DNA from: Tubulanus polymorphus
Taxonomy: Eukaryota > Nemertea > Palaeonemertea > Tubulaniformes > Tubulanidae
NCBI RefSeq assembly: GCF_964204645.1
Contig: NC_134027.1
Location: 10,714,485 to 10,778,484, forward strand
Direction: 5' to 3'
DNA length: 64,000 nt
Shown here: piece after piece, positions 23,163-34,183 of the stretch
How positions within the stretch are numbered: the first letter of the stretch is position 1
How the letters are laid out: every line of letters begins with the position of its first letter
Notes under the pieces: generated by a model
What the model saw: only the letters and a program-made list of their open reading frames with translations
The model's database searches: none
Told to the model about the DNA's origin: nothing
Made by a program: the position numbers and the translations under genes

Positions 23163-24780
23163 TTTTCTCGTATCGTTTACTCTAAGCGCTTAACATACTG
23201 TATATTTCTGAAATATATACACGAGAGGGCACCTTCAGAAGAATACGTTGAAAATTCCGCACGCCCTAACATTTTTAATCGTATTGTGGTGTATTCCATA
23301 TCAACGTTTTAATCCAATGACAAATGCCTAATGCCCTTCCCATTGTTTTCATTTTGTCTGATAAAAAGAGAACGATGATTTCAAAAAAGATCATTCGATA
23401 AATGCCGTGTGATTCATAAAAGTTGTACATTTGGCCATATAGTTGAATGTACACTAAAATACAACTATATATATTTATATATATATACGCTCCTTAGTTT
23501 ACCGAGTCATTGTCTACCTCGTCAGGTTGTATGTATTAACCAAATACGGAATTTCCCAACGTCGAAATTTTCTATTGAAATCAGGAACAAGATCTCGTCA
23601 CCGCAAAACATTCATGCGCGTACCGGTATGCGGAAGCTTTTCGAGTCGTTTCTTGAAAACCCTCTTCAAATGAATTTCATACAATTTCAATTATATTCAC
23701 GTTTCGTGTTGACAGAAAAAAACTGGGCCCAGTATTCCAAGCAGCCTTCGTGTACTATTTGGATCATTCTGCAATTTGCCGAAAATCAGTTCACTCGACG
23801 GCCAACGGCAATGCATCGATTGCATGATTTATTCAGGCTTGATAGATCAGTATTTTGCTTATAGATGGAGTTTTATATTGTGGCGCACTGCTGCTAAAAA
23901 TGAATTAATCAAATAACGAATTCATTTTTCATAGAGGATTATATTTTGTAATGAATGTATCGTGATCAGCAATCAATTATATGGGATTCTTCAATCCAAC
24001 TCATTCATTTGGCCAACAGAACATTGGGTGGGTGATTTCCATGTGAGAATGTATGAGGATTTTAATTTAGAGTTAAATGCTATGTTAATATTGTCGTTGA
24101 AATTTTTTTTATCTTTAATTGTCCATTTTGGATGAAATAGATTTATCGTTGCACCAAACCACGTCGCCATTCTCTACTGAATTTTTACTGTTTTCATATT
24201 ACCATACTTTTTATTCGTTCTGACATCTCGTAATTTGTGGTTTTCTTTCATTTAACATAAATTGAATAAATCATTTCACTTCGTATAGTATTAGTTTTAT
24301 TCTTCTAAAGATGCAAAATTTTGTCAATCATAACCCATTTCAATCTGATCCAGGGGGTGTATAACTTGATTTGACAATTAGGATTTTGGCAGCGTAGAAT
24401 ACCACATACAGACTGCTTTCGACTGAGTGGAATGAAATTTCACAGAGAGGAATGAACGAGTATCTGCAGAGAGCAGAAAATGATAATGAAACGTGTCTTT
24501 TTTACATTTCTAAGCGCGAATCCGAATCAATAAGTTTATCGATAAACCGTAGTGGCTGCTTCGTACGGTATAGTAGCGATCTGGGGAGAAATTCTCTTTT
24601 TGAAAATAAATGAAAATTCGATTCTCTACGTACGTATTCTCAACCGACAGCCATTTGATTCCGACTTCGAGGGGATTCCTTGTAATGAAACATGGGACGT
24701 TGGAGCTGTTTTGTGTTTTCTGCAGATTATCAAATCGCTAGAGGATTTATGCCTATGTCGTCATAGTCTCGAAAGCAGTA

Positions 24781-25560
24781 TGATGTTTTACAACAATTAT
24801 TTACATCGAATATGAAATATTTGCGATGACCAATTTTGTTTTTCTTTCATTAAGCAAAAGCAATATCGGCCAGTGAAACTATATATCGAATTTCGTATAC
24901 GCGCCCGATGACGATTCACGTCGATTAATAAGAATTTTGGAGTAATAAAACAGATCATAAGATCTGATTACTCACCAAGACAGTACTGACTATAGTTGGA
25001 CCTAAAGTGTGCTGCAAGCGGCTGATATAGACATTGCCCGATATTCGGCCCATTAACGAGCTGCGTCGCGTCGGCGTCGACCGCAGCTGAGGCAATTCCG
25101 ATTTTTCCGATGAACAACGCTGTTGGATGGTCTTGAGAGAAATCCTTTGCGACCCTCTATCATAAACCTAAAACTTCTCCCTGCTCAACATTTCGCGTCT
25201 GCTCTTTTAGAGTCTTCTCTTCGTATATTGTTTGGCATTGGGTATGAATTTGATTAAGGCAATTCGAAATTGGAATAACGAGCATTTGGCACATTGCATG
25301 AGAATTTGAAAATTGTAACTTCCTTCTTAAGTTGAAGTCTGTAATTTTTCCAATCATGCAGTTGGAAGTTATTACATGTGGGTTATTTGTCCGCCCTTGT
25401 TCTTAACTTTCAAATTAATCAGTTATTGCGTTTATGTGGATGCATGTTCATGTATTTTAGATGTACTAATTATAATCTCTTAGTTATTACATATCGTATC
25501 ACAGCGATCTACGGACGTTATTGGTGTACCTAGGCAATTGAGATTGGTTATTATTGTTTT
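24781..25560. other. Non-coding, nothing recognised
   Basis: Past the end of unit 3 I see no supported gene. The small frames here (for example 25160-25357 minus) show no family features and no splice-site support. Confidence 0.4.
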
Positions 25561-26340
25561 ACATCCACGTAACCTTCAAATAGATGAACATCTCTTCTGT
25601 GTTTATTTTTTGTGTTTATTTGAATGGTCTGCTCTCCAGCACTGGAAAGTCCAGATTTACCATATTGGTTATACCTTACGACCGTTTTAGCGTTTTGGCG
25701 CACCGAAATAGACATTTCCTATTTCCTATGAATTTCGGCTATTTTTTTCATTTTGACATTCTGGCGCCTTAATTTGTATGCCGAGTAATTGTCATGATGC
25801 GCCGAATTCTGCCCATGTTCTGCCCGTTATTAAAATTACCAGGTATGCAAAATGAATTATTTAGGAATTAAGTTTTAGTTTTCATATGGGCGCTTTCTAT
25901 GACGTCTTCCGGACCTCGTAGAAAAGGACCATTTTGTCCATAGATTATTTTTCCACATCGAGGACAGCTTTGTAGCATTGGCGTTCATTTGTACACGGCA
26001 TTGTCTCGATGTCTAAAGAAACATGGTAGATCTCTGTGAAAATTACTATTCCTTCTTTTCCTTACATTAAGACAATGAGGAATATTACGAACACGAATAC
26101 AAATGCAAATATAAATTTACGTCGATCCAATGTATATACGCTTAGGAACGTTATGGATGATTTTGAAGATTATTACTGGTTAAAATTTAGAATTTTTGAG
26201 ACGACGTTTGCATTCCTCGATCACGTGTCTGACGTGTTGTCAAGTTATCGACTCCTAAAGTGCAATTCTTATTTTGTCGGTGATTGTGTATCATCTTTCA
26301 TTTATTTCGTATTAATAAGCTTCCTTTCTCCAAACTGTGT
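25561..26340. repeat. Decayed block shared with 4.0-5.0 kb
   Basis: Direct-orientation relative of 4000-5040 (see there); 26050-26190 again resembles the 3' region of receptor units. The two blocks bracket the three-unit array. No intact frame. Confidence 0.5.
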
Positions 26341-26451
26341 ATGAAAATGCATAAAAACAACACATAGTGTTTTACTATGACGGGAATACGTTTTATTTTT
26401 TCAATCGAAGCTATTCAAATTGGGAAAGCCCGTCAAGAGTCCATATGTCGA

Positions 26452-27348
26452 TTAACCCTCTTTGCAACATGTGGCAATTGCAGATGGATTCCGTTTAGCG
26501 CATTTGTGCCATCCACTTTTGCAGCCAACAACGAAGAACGAGGTACCACTTAGTGAATTACCATGTGGAGATGGTCCATCGGAATCGCATCGACACGGGA
26601 CTCCTCTTCTGAATCTCTCATGAACCAATTCTGGAATAATACATATGAGAAATGGATATTTAAAAGCCCTTCGTTGGGAAATGAACAAAATAAATTCTTC
26701 GAGATTTGGGAAATCTTTGGCGATTTGCCAAAGTATCGCCACCTACGTATCAGTGTTTTGGACATTTCAAAGACTGTTAGAAAGCTCTACAGCAAGCATC
26801 TGACCACGCCGAAATCTAGAGGAGTTCATCGTCACTCCCAATGTGACGACGCTAGTATTTCAAGTACTACTTCTTGGAGCCCAACGCGCACGACGTACGA
26901 AAACGTATCGAACATGTATGCGAGCGTTTCCTTGCGCCGTGTGCGTTTAAGAGAGTCGATAAACATGGTTTCGGCGACTGCGTCGTGTGCGTTGGGCCAC
27001 AAAGAGCAGATTAACGAAAGACGAAATAATTTTCACCGAGGTGAAAATATTTCTGAAGCCCGAGTCTAAAAGCCAGTAATGTGGCAACTAATTTACAAAG
27101 GGACTATAAGCGATGTTACCTTCAAAACCGTCCTTCGCCGCCACTGAGGCAATGACTACTGCGACAATCAAAATAAAGGTCTGTAATGAAATGAATATAT
27201 GTAAACCATTGTGAATCCAACATTGCGGGAATTACAGGAAACAAGTTCCACGTTGTGAGAATAAGTTTTGGCTAGAATTTCAACTGGTTTAAATCTGCAT
27301 TCAACTTACATGCTACGCATTATATCATACTGTTTTACTTACCTTCAT
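26452..27348 (-). CDS. Secreted six-cysteine peptide, sea-anemone Nav toxin-like
   Basis: Three exons: 27348-27343 (ATG AAG only), 27180-27120 (signal peptide core [13 protein letters not shown]) and 26630-26452 (rest and stop TAA). Phases agree (0, then 1) and the product is 81 codons. A short propeptide ends in a dibasic site (RFRR), followed by a mature part of about 49 residues with cysteines spaced C-x-C-x21-C-x6-C-x10-C-C, with CDSDGPS after the second and SGWHKC at the fourth. This is the scaffold of type I/II sea anemone sodium-channel toxins, three disulfides. A poly(A) signal lies at 26397-26392. Family members act extracellularly on voltage-gated Na+ channels; activity here is not shown. 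It sits between the receptor array and a repeat-rich tract, on the same strand as the receptors. No break is seen. Confidence 0.8.
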
Positions 27349-28385
27349 TTTTAATTCAGTTGGACGCTTTTCAACGCTTTACACTTGAATATCACACGTC
27401 TCGAATTCCATTGTTTATATAGTTGTTTCTAGTCATCTATGATTATACTAATCATGACAAGTCGGCTAATAATCCCTTCCTAATATGACAGTCATTAATG
27501 TATACCTGAATTAAGTTTTCGTTTGATGCCTGACAAAAAGGATTACTCTTGAATGATGATGTTTTTCGAGTAATTTTGGGAGCGGTACGCGGATTCGTTC
27601 GAAAAAGGTCCATTCAATGCAAAATTATCCATTTTCGACCAACATCGATTGAAATTCTTCGTTATAGTAAATTTCACTTTTATTGAATATTTGTAACACG
27701 TATTGAACTCAGGCGAAAAGATCCTGTTATCTTGAAACGATCGACTAATGACTTTTGGCCATGGACGATCCTAAATGCTACGAGGGTTGAGGTTGTAGGG
27801 AATTTGATCCCTCATCATAAATCAATATCAATGGTAGCATCGATCAAAATCCCTAGAACCTTTTTGTTGTGGGTGCTAGATATATCGGTTTTTACTAAGC
27901 GTAAGCAATTCAGTAGAATCTTCGGTTTATGAAGTAATGATAAACATCAGATCTTTGATTACGTCACAGTCAGCTAGTGGTGGGAACTAAAACCGACCAC
28001 GCTTTATAGTTCGGTCGCGACGAATTTCACATCGGCCATTTTGTAACAGATCCGACTACAGCAACCGTGCTCAATCCCATGGTTCGCTATTTCCGGACTA
28101 TAGTTCCGACTACCTGACATTCCGTTTTCGCAAACACGTACGTTGTCGACTAACTCCCATAACCTAAGTACGCCCAGGTTCGCTAAAAGTCATTCCGTTG
28201 GCCTCAACAGTTCCAATGGGGAAAACACGACACCAGCTATCCCACCACATGGAGTGACGAGCACTTAGTCTTACAATGATCAATTTTTGGGTTAAAACGA
28301 TATCGTGCAAGCAAACTAAACTAAGTTCAATCTTTTATAAAATATCTCTCAATTCATATGTTAATGACAGGTTTAAGAGCTATAT
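27349..28385. other. Upstream of toxin-like gene; non-coding
   Basis: It should hold the promoter of the toxin-like gene. Around 27960-28260 base composition is less AT-rich than the surroundings, but no frame with recognisable features is present. Confidence 0.4.
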
Positions 28386-28719
28386 TTCTATTCTATTCTA
28401 TTCTATTCTATTCTATTCTATTCTATTCTATTCTATTCTATTCTATTCTATTCTATTCTATTCTATTCTATTCTATTCTATTCTATTCTATTCTATTCTA
28501 TTCTATTCTATTCTATTCTATTCTATTCTATTCTATTCTATTCTATTATTCTATTCTATTCTATTCTATTCTATTCTATTCTATTCTATTCCGCTCCGTT
28601 CCGTTCCGTTCCGTTCTATTCTATTCTATTCTACTCCACTCCACTCCACTCCATTCCATTCCATTCCATTCTATTCTGTTCTATTCCATTCCATTCTATT
28701 CTATTCTATTCTATTCTAT
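28386..28719. repeat. (TTCTA)n microsatellite with variant blocks
   Basis: About 330 bp of pentanucleotide repeat: a long pure TTCTA run with one short unit near 28546-28550, then TTCCG, TTCCA and CTCCA variant blocks, then TTCTA again. Long open frames across it are only products of the repeat. Confidence 0.97.
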
Positions 28720-30270
28720 TATCAAATGACCTACCAAATATATAAAACATTCATTTTTCTACTCATATATCATTATAGTTTTCGCTTATAATTGGTTTAT
28801 TTAAGAAAATGTTCGTTCAGTTTTTAATTGAAATGTAGAAGAAATCGAATGCAGAAGACCAACTAACTACAGGCGAACCTGATGGGTCCTCGCCTACCAT
28901 GGGCACAATCATCGATTGCCACAGGGGATCGATATAATATAGTGTTTGAATTTGGTAGCTCGTAAGATAAAACAAGTATAATCGTATTGAGATTCGGGAG
29001 AATAAAAACCTGTTCGAAGCTGATTATTGAGCTTCGCTGGTGGGAGGCAACCAAACCCTGGCAACTAGGATGGTTTCCATCGCATCGTAAGGGAGACATA
29101 TTCATGGGGAAACCGCCGCCGTGTCGCTGTTTATTGCCATAAACGGGGTTTATGGAGTTGTTTTGTCGCACGAATACCCAGATTATATATTTTTTGAAAA
29201 AGAGTAAAAATGCCTTTGTTTTTATCTGTTATCGACAGATTTATAACGTTACCGGTATATTCTAATGGCCTCTGAATAATTATTGATGTTGCAATATGCA
29301 AATAATCTTTTAACCATAATTACAAAGGGATTTGAACAGTCGTGTATCGTGCATGATTCATATATGGCTGGTGACGTTCAACCAGTCGAGGAGTTGTTAA
29401 ATAGAAAGTGCCTAGGATGATTTCATTTAGGATCGGAGATTATTCATATAATCTCATTCATTGAAGATCCATGTGTATCATACAGAGCTGCATAAATTCA
29501 TATGATAAATGATTGAGAATTATCCGACACGTTTAGAATTAATAGCTTACACGTATAAGTTTAATCTTGATTTATTGCTTATTAGATTTTGAGTTTTTAA
29601 GCATTACTCTATCATAGATGCTTGGATTAAATGTAGTTCAATTTCTCCTTAAATTTCCAGTCAACGAGGTTCAACGGTTTTTTAAGTTAGTGTAAATATG
29701 GTTCGAACATTTTTTCTATAGGATAATACTAACGGGTTTGATGACAAAATAGAAATTGGGAATTCCGGCTCTAACATTTTCAGTGGATGGCTTAGTAGGA
29801 TGATGATTTTAAGTTTTCAACAATTTCTAGGTTATAAACAATATTGTGATATAGTGAAAAGAGGTTTTAAACAGTGAAAACACACAGGTATGCAACTAAA
29901 TCACCTAAGTCTTTCCAATATAAACCAGCCCGATTTTTTCTAGGCTTGAACACGTATATAACCAATGAGTCACGGCCAGTAAATGGCCTAATATTGGCCA
30001 ATTACACTTGCCCGGACTTGTCTGAGTGGCTAATATAGCGAAACAACCGCGAAAATATCATCATTTTTACTGTTGCACGCACTCAGTCGCTCAAGCACTT
30101 CCAAAAATATCATATGGCCAATATGACAAGAATTTCGTGAATGTTTCTTGATTTTCTGATGAAAAAAACACACATGATTTAACCATTTCAATGCCAATGG
30201 ATTCAGAAACGATGTCGTTTATTTACAAAGGCCCATGGAAACCTTACGGGCACCGATTTACTATGGAAAT
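28720..30270. other. Non-coding; one unrecognised ORF
   Basis: A 102-codon frame at 29171-28863 (minus) has a Cys/His/Gly-rich start (SPLRCDGNHPSC) but no recognised domain, splice support or paralog here, so I do not call it a gene. At 30190-30255 there is a segment similar to 52392-52465 (see findings). Otherwise nothing is seen. Confidence 0.35.
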
Positions 30271-30272
30271 AT

Positions 30273-30495
30273 ACGAAACATGTTTATTTTGAAAAGAAAG
30301 CACCGCAATATAAATAAAATGCAGTAGATTGAAAGTATAACAAATTCATGCATAACGAAAAAACGGAATGAAAATAAACAAATACTACATTTATTCATGT
30401 ATGTAATCAAGATTATAATAGAATAAAAACAAGTATTACAGAATAGAGAATGGCCTCAGAAGCAGTAGTAAAATGTAATGACTAGACTAACTCTG
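30273..30495. repeat. Dispersed repeat, inverted partner at 36.6 kb
   Basis: Its complement recurs at 36600-36835, with matching words such as CGGAATGAAAATAAACAAAT and GCAGTAGTAAAA. The pair lies about 6 kb apart in opposite orientation around the broken LRR gene. Weak similarity also exists near 31640-31760. Confidence 0.65.
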
Positions 30496-30604
30496 AAATA
30501 TGAGCTCAACTCCAGTACTGGTAAAAGTAGATTTGCGCAGAATCTAATCACATCGGACTGGTATTTGAAATAAATCCGCCTGGACTATATTGGACTGATT
30601 CTAA

Positions 30605-30815
30605 TCGTCAACCGATTTTACTCGTCGACAATGTCTACAATCCTAAATGTCGACCGATTTACTCGTCGACAATGTCTACAACCCTGATTGTAGACCATTT
30701 GTATTCGTCGACAATGTCTACAACCCTGATTGTCGACCGATTTTACTCGTCGACAATGTCTACAACCCTGATTGTCGACCGATTCTACTCGTCGACAATG
30801 TCTACAATCCTGATG
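30605..30815. repeat. Tandem minisatellite, about 42-bp unit
   Basis: About five units containing CTCGTCGACAATGTCTACAA followed by a CCTGATTGTCGACCGATT-like part, with small length changes. Each unit holds two GTCGAC sites in opposed context. Open frames across it are repeat artefacts. Confidence 0.9.
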
Positions 30816-31005
30816 TCTACAACTTTTTATATTCTTTTAATTCTACCATTTATTTTACATATTTTTTCATTTGAAATCTATATAATTGATTTTCATATAT
30901 ATGATATTCATTTATATAATGTTCGTATATATGAAATTATTAGAGTAATAGGGTATATGTTGTTTCATATCAGAGGTTGAGGGGGCGAGTGAGTAAAGTG
31001 GAGGT
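30816..31005. mobile_element. Second copy of the AT-rich element's edge
   Basis: An AT-rich stretch leads into GAGTAATAGGG (30943-30953) and then GGGGGCGAGTGAGTAAA, the same order and spacing as at 3373-3427. After that the similarity ends and there is no palindrome partner. It looks like an end or solo remnant of the element at 1-3561; the adjacent minisatellite may belong to it. Confidence 0.5.
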
Positions 31006-32397
31006 TTGCAGACCTCTAATGCTGATCGCCATCGTGGTCCACGTTCAGGATTGTTGGTGGCTTTATCGACGATAATGCAATGGCTTCACTTGAATTGATT
31101 TCTCTTTTTCTATACTAGAACATTAAAATGAAACAGGCATTCTTTCGTGCATTGAAATCTATTACGTCGTACATTACGTTATTGAATACCTTTTCAAAAA
31201 GCCGTGGGACCTGCCGAATATAGCTTTCTATGCATTGTTGTCACGACAGATTAATCAATAACTTTTTAGACGGATCACAAATCACAGTTTATGACGCTCA
31301 CTTTTGTTGAGTAACGATGTGTACTAGTAATTTGAATATGTCTTCTGCATTGTAGGTCAGCAACATGAATAGTTCTTCGGGCAAGTTGTGCTACAGTCGC
31401 CGATAGCTGTGCGTGAATAAAAACGGATAGCGGATATACGAAGATGACATAATATCTTTGAAAAATCTATATTTCTAAAAGGAAATATACTGCGAAAGGT
31501 GGTTTTGCAAAGTCATTAAAAATCAAGATCAAAAGCCTCTAAGGATATACAATTCTTCCGATTTTGGAGGGAGAAGTCATAAAGAATGAATAAATTAATG
31601 AAGATTAAAAAATCGGAAGTAATTAACGAACAGTTTAAAAGCGGAAGCACCCGTCGCGATAAAATGAAGATTTAAATATTACAAAATCATTATGAAAAAC
31701 GGAATGAAAAGAAACAAATGCTACCATTGATAATATTCACGTACAAATTGTAGAATGAGAATAGAAAATTTAATTGAATACAAGTCACGAGAAGAGCAAA
31801 GAGATTTAGACAATCAATCCGGCGGCTTGAAATAAAGAAACTCCTTTAAAATGAATAAACTCGAATGCAAGATCTTTGCTTTCGAATAATTTGTTAATTA
31901 CAAGGGTAGACCTAAGGTTCATATAAATCTATATTTTTGAGTTTTGAATTTTGAAATCAGGGGATCTAAAAATAGCATTCATCATTAGCGGGACGTCGAT
32001 TCAGCAATTAATTTTTCAGGGAAGAGCCGATCAGCCTTCCCGAAAGGGAATGCGCATCATCCGTGAGTGTCGCAAAAAATTATCTCATTGCTAATTAAAG
32101 TTGAAAAATAAGATACATGTACGTTGTTTTCTGAATACTAAAAGATTCTTAATTTTATTTGTGTTCTGTCTACTTAATTGCGGAAATCCGATGTATTTGC
32201 AGTACTGGGAACAATAAAGTATTGAATAAAGTAATAATTAAGTATATTTGAATAAGTATTAATAAAGTATATTTGAACTTGAATTGAGCCCACAGGGGGT
32301 GGTATTGGAAGACACCAGGTGGTTTGGTCATCTTAATTAGTGGCGCTGTCGCAAAAACGAAAAACGAAAGGAAAAATTTCGTAATTTACTTATCGAA

Positions 32398-33303
32398 ATG
32401 TATGCATCCCATAACTGCGTATTCCTATTGTTGGTTTATTTCGCAAATGGCACTTTAAGTCATTGTCCGAGGCACTGTAGATGTGATATGTTCTTAACTT
32501 GGATCGAAAGTCGTGATTCAAGAATACTTAACATTTCTTCCAATTGGAGCATTTTCCGCACGGCAACATACTTGGATTTATCTCAGAATTTGATTTCAGA
32601 AATTTGGGAATTCCCTCGTAATAAACTATTAGTGCACTTGGTATTATTCAACAACTCTATATCGACGATTGGCAATGGTTCGATGAAAAACGCCTGAAAT
32701 TTGGTAAATCTAAATCTTGGATATAATAGTACCAGTTCGCTGAATCGGGATGGTTTTGTTGGATATAATAATATCAGTTCGCTGAATCAGGATGGTTTTG
32801 TTGGCTTGAAGAAGCTGAAAATTTTAAGTTTAACGCATATCAAATTAAAAACTATCAGACAAATTGATCTTCATCACCTCGTGCGTTTGGAAGATTTGGA
32901 TCTTCTCATAATATGATTAAGATCATCGCTAAGCGCGCATTATTTTGAGAATATTTTGATCTAGGGTATAGTTGAGCTCTTGTAAAGCGTAGAAACCGTT
33001 CTTAAATAGAAGTCGTCGTCAAGTCTAACAATGTTTCCGAAATTTTCAATTTCCAAATTTGTTTTCAGTTGTTCCGCACCACAATCTTTACGAGACGTGC
33101 CAATCGGCTGTATCGAGGACTATTTGGATTGTTCGTCAAATACCAGTTGGATTCTGATAGGAACACTTGTCGTTGTCGGCCTGATATTCGTTATCAGTAC
33201 CGGCGTGATCGTACGAAAATACATACGCTATCGGCACCGGTGAAAAAATGGCCGGTTTTTCAGCGAAATACCGAAACGAAGATGAGCAGACTGATTTCTT
33301 ATA
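32398..33303 (+). pseudogene. Broken copy of the LRR membrane protein
   Basis: Matches the intact gene at 48477-50392 from the signal peptide (VFLLLVYFANG) through about five LRRs, and again in the last exon (33069-33303) with its membrane span. Defects: the fourth LRRNT cysteine is changed (WIES for WIDC), an extra codon, TGA at 32695-32697 in place of a Ser codon, a 42-bp tandem duplication (32719-32760 and 32761-32802), loss of the second half of the LRR region after about 32910, and a stop at the end of the span. Similarity continues on both sides (from about 31110, and to about 33690), so this is a decayed segmental duplication, not a retrocopy. Confidence 0.9.
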
Positions 33304-33737
33304 TTCACGTTCGACTGAGATAGAATAGAAAATATGATGTTTGAAAAATACGTACTAAATAAAAGAATAGTACTATTTCTGATTGCCTGCCTACGCAAAT
33401 CATATTACGGTATTATCATGGTATAATGTTTAGAAAATATGTGTTACTTCTTCAAACTGTGTTCGTATTTCTCTACTATCGCTAAATGTAAATATCATGT
33501 ATTAATCCATTGTTGTCAGATATAATCGCTCTGTGCAAATGTAATTTTTGTGGAGCAGATGATTGATAATTGATTGTTGGCTAATGCTTTTTACCGTATG
33601 AACTAAACGTAGAGCAAAATGTTATTTGTGTAACGTAGTATATGTAATGAAAAATCAAATGACGTACAGTCAAGTACAAGTCGCGTTAATTAAGTAAACC
33701 CCTGTTTTGCATGCATCTATTTTTCTTATTCGTTTTT

Positions 33738-33900
33738 AGCCCACTTGGTCCCAGCGGGCTATTTCGTTCATGCTTGCTCCGTTGCCCTTCCGTTAGTTCG
33801 TCCGTAGACAAAATCCAGTTATTTTGAGAATTCATTGGATTGTCTTGATATTCGGATTTGAAAGTCTTTTTACCCTAGACGTATCGGCCCCACTCCGCGC
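33738..33900. repeat. Dispersed repeat, AGCCCACTTGG family (short copy)
   Basis: Starts with the imperfect hairpin AGCCCACTTGG / CCAGCGGGCT, then a CGTCCG-like stretch and the CCAGTTATTTTG segment. Related copies are at 36847, 53891 and 55815. Confidence 0.75.
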
Positions 33901-33987
33901 GGTGGCGCCATCGCGCGGGATTTACGCGAAGCAGCAAACACAAACATGGCCACGATAGGTAGAACACAATATCCGTGTTGACGCGAT

Positions 33988-34183
33988 GAGGAGAGAATCC
34001 CACAATGATAATAAAAAGTCCGAAAATGAAACTTCGAGATAGTAGTTTATTTCAACGTTTCGACTATATCCTAATAGTCATTCCTGAAGATGACTATTAG
34101 GATATAGTCGAAACGTTGAAATAAACTACTATCTCGAAGTTTCATTTTCGGACTTTTTATTATCATTGTGGGATTCTCTCCTC
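33988..34183. mobile_element. Near-perfect foldback, 196 bp
   Basis: Arms of about 93 bp are essentially exact complements around a small loop (TTCCTGAAG). Ends are GAGGAGAGAATCC and its complement. The 15-mer CACAAACATGGCCAC lies at 33939-33953 and again at 34183-34197. No coding capacity. The near identity of the arms suggests recent origin or gene conversion. Confidence 0.85.

Larger units (their letters stand above)
18131..24780. repeat. Tandem receptor unit 3
   Basis: Collinear with units 1 and 2 until about 24780, where the similarity stops. It is the only unit keeping all tail exons. Confidence 0.8.

Noticed and set aside
26563..27069. 168-codon plus-strand frame across the toxin-like gene
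   Set aside because: Antisense to the supported minus-strand exons and intron, with no domain features.
28276..28791. Two long overlapping plus-strand frames rich in Phe, Tyr, Ser, Ile and Leu
   Set aside because: They are translations of the TTCTA microsatellite; a five-base repeat without stops gives open frames in several phases.
28863..29171. Possible Cys-rich minus-strand gene
   Set aside because: No signal peptide, paralog or splice evidence, and only a short Cys/His stretch.
30647..30980. Frames with repeated VDNVYNPDCRP-like units
   Set aside because: Product of the 42-bp minisatellite; no start context, splice sites or homologous domain.
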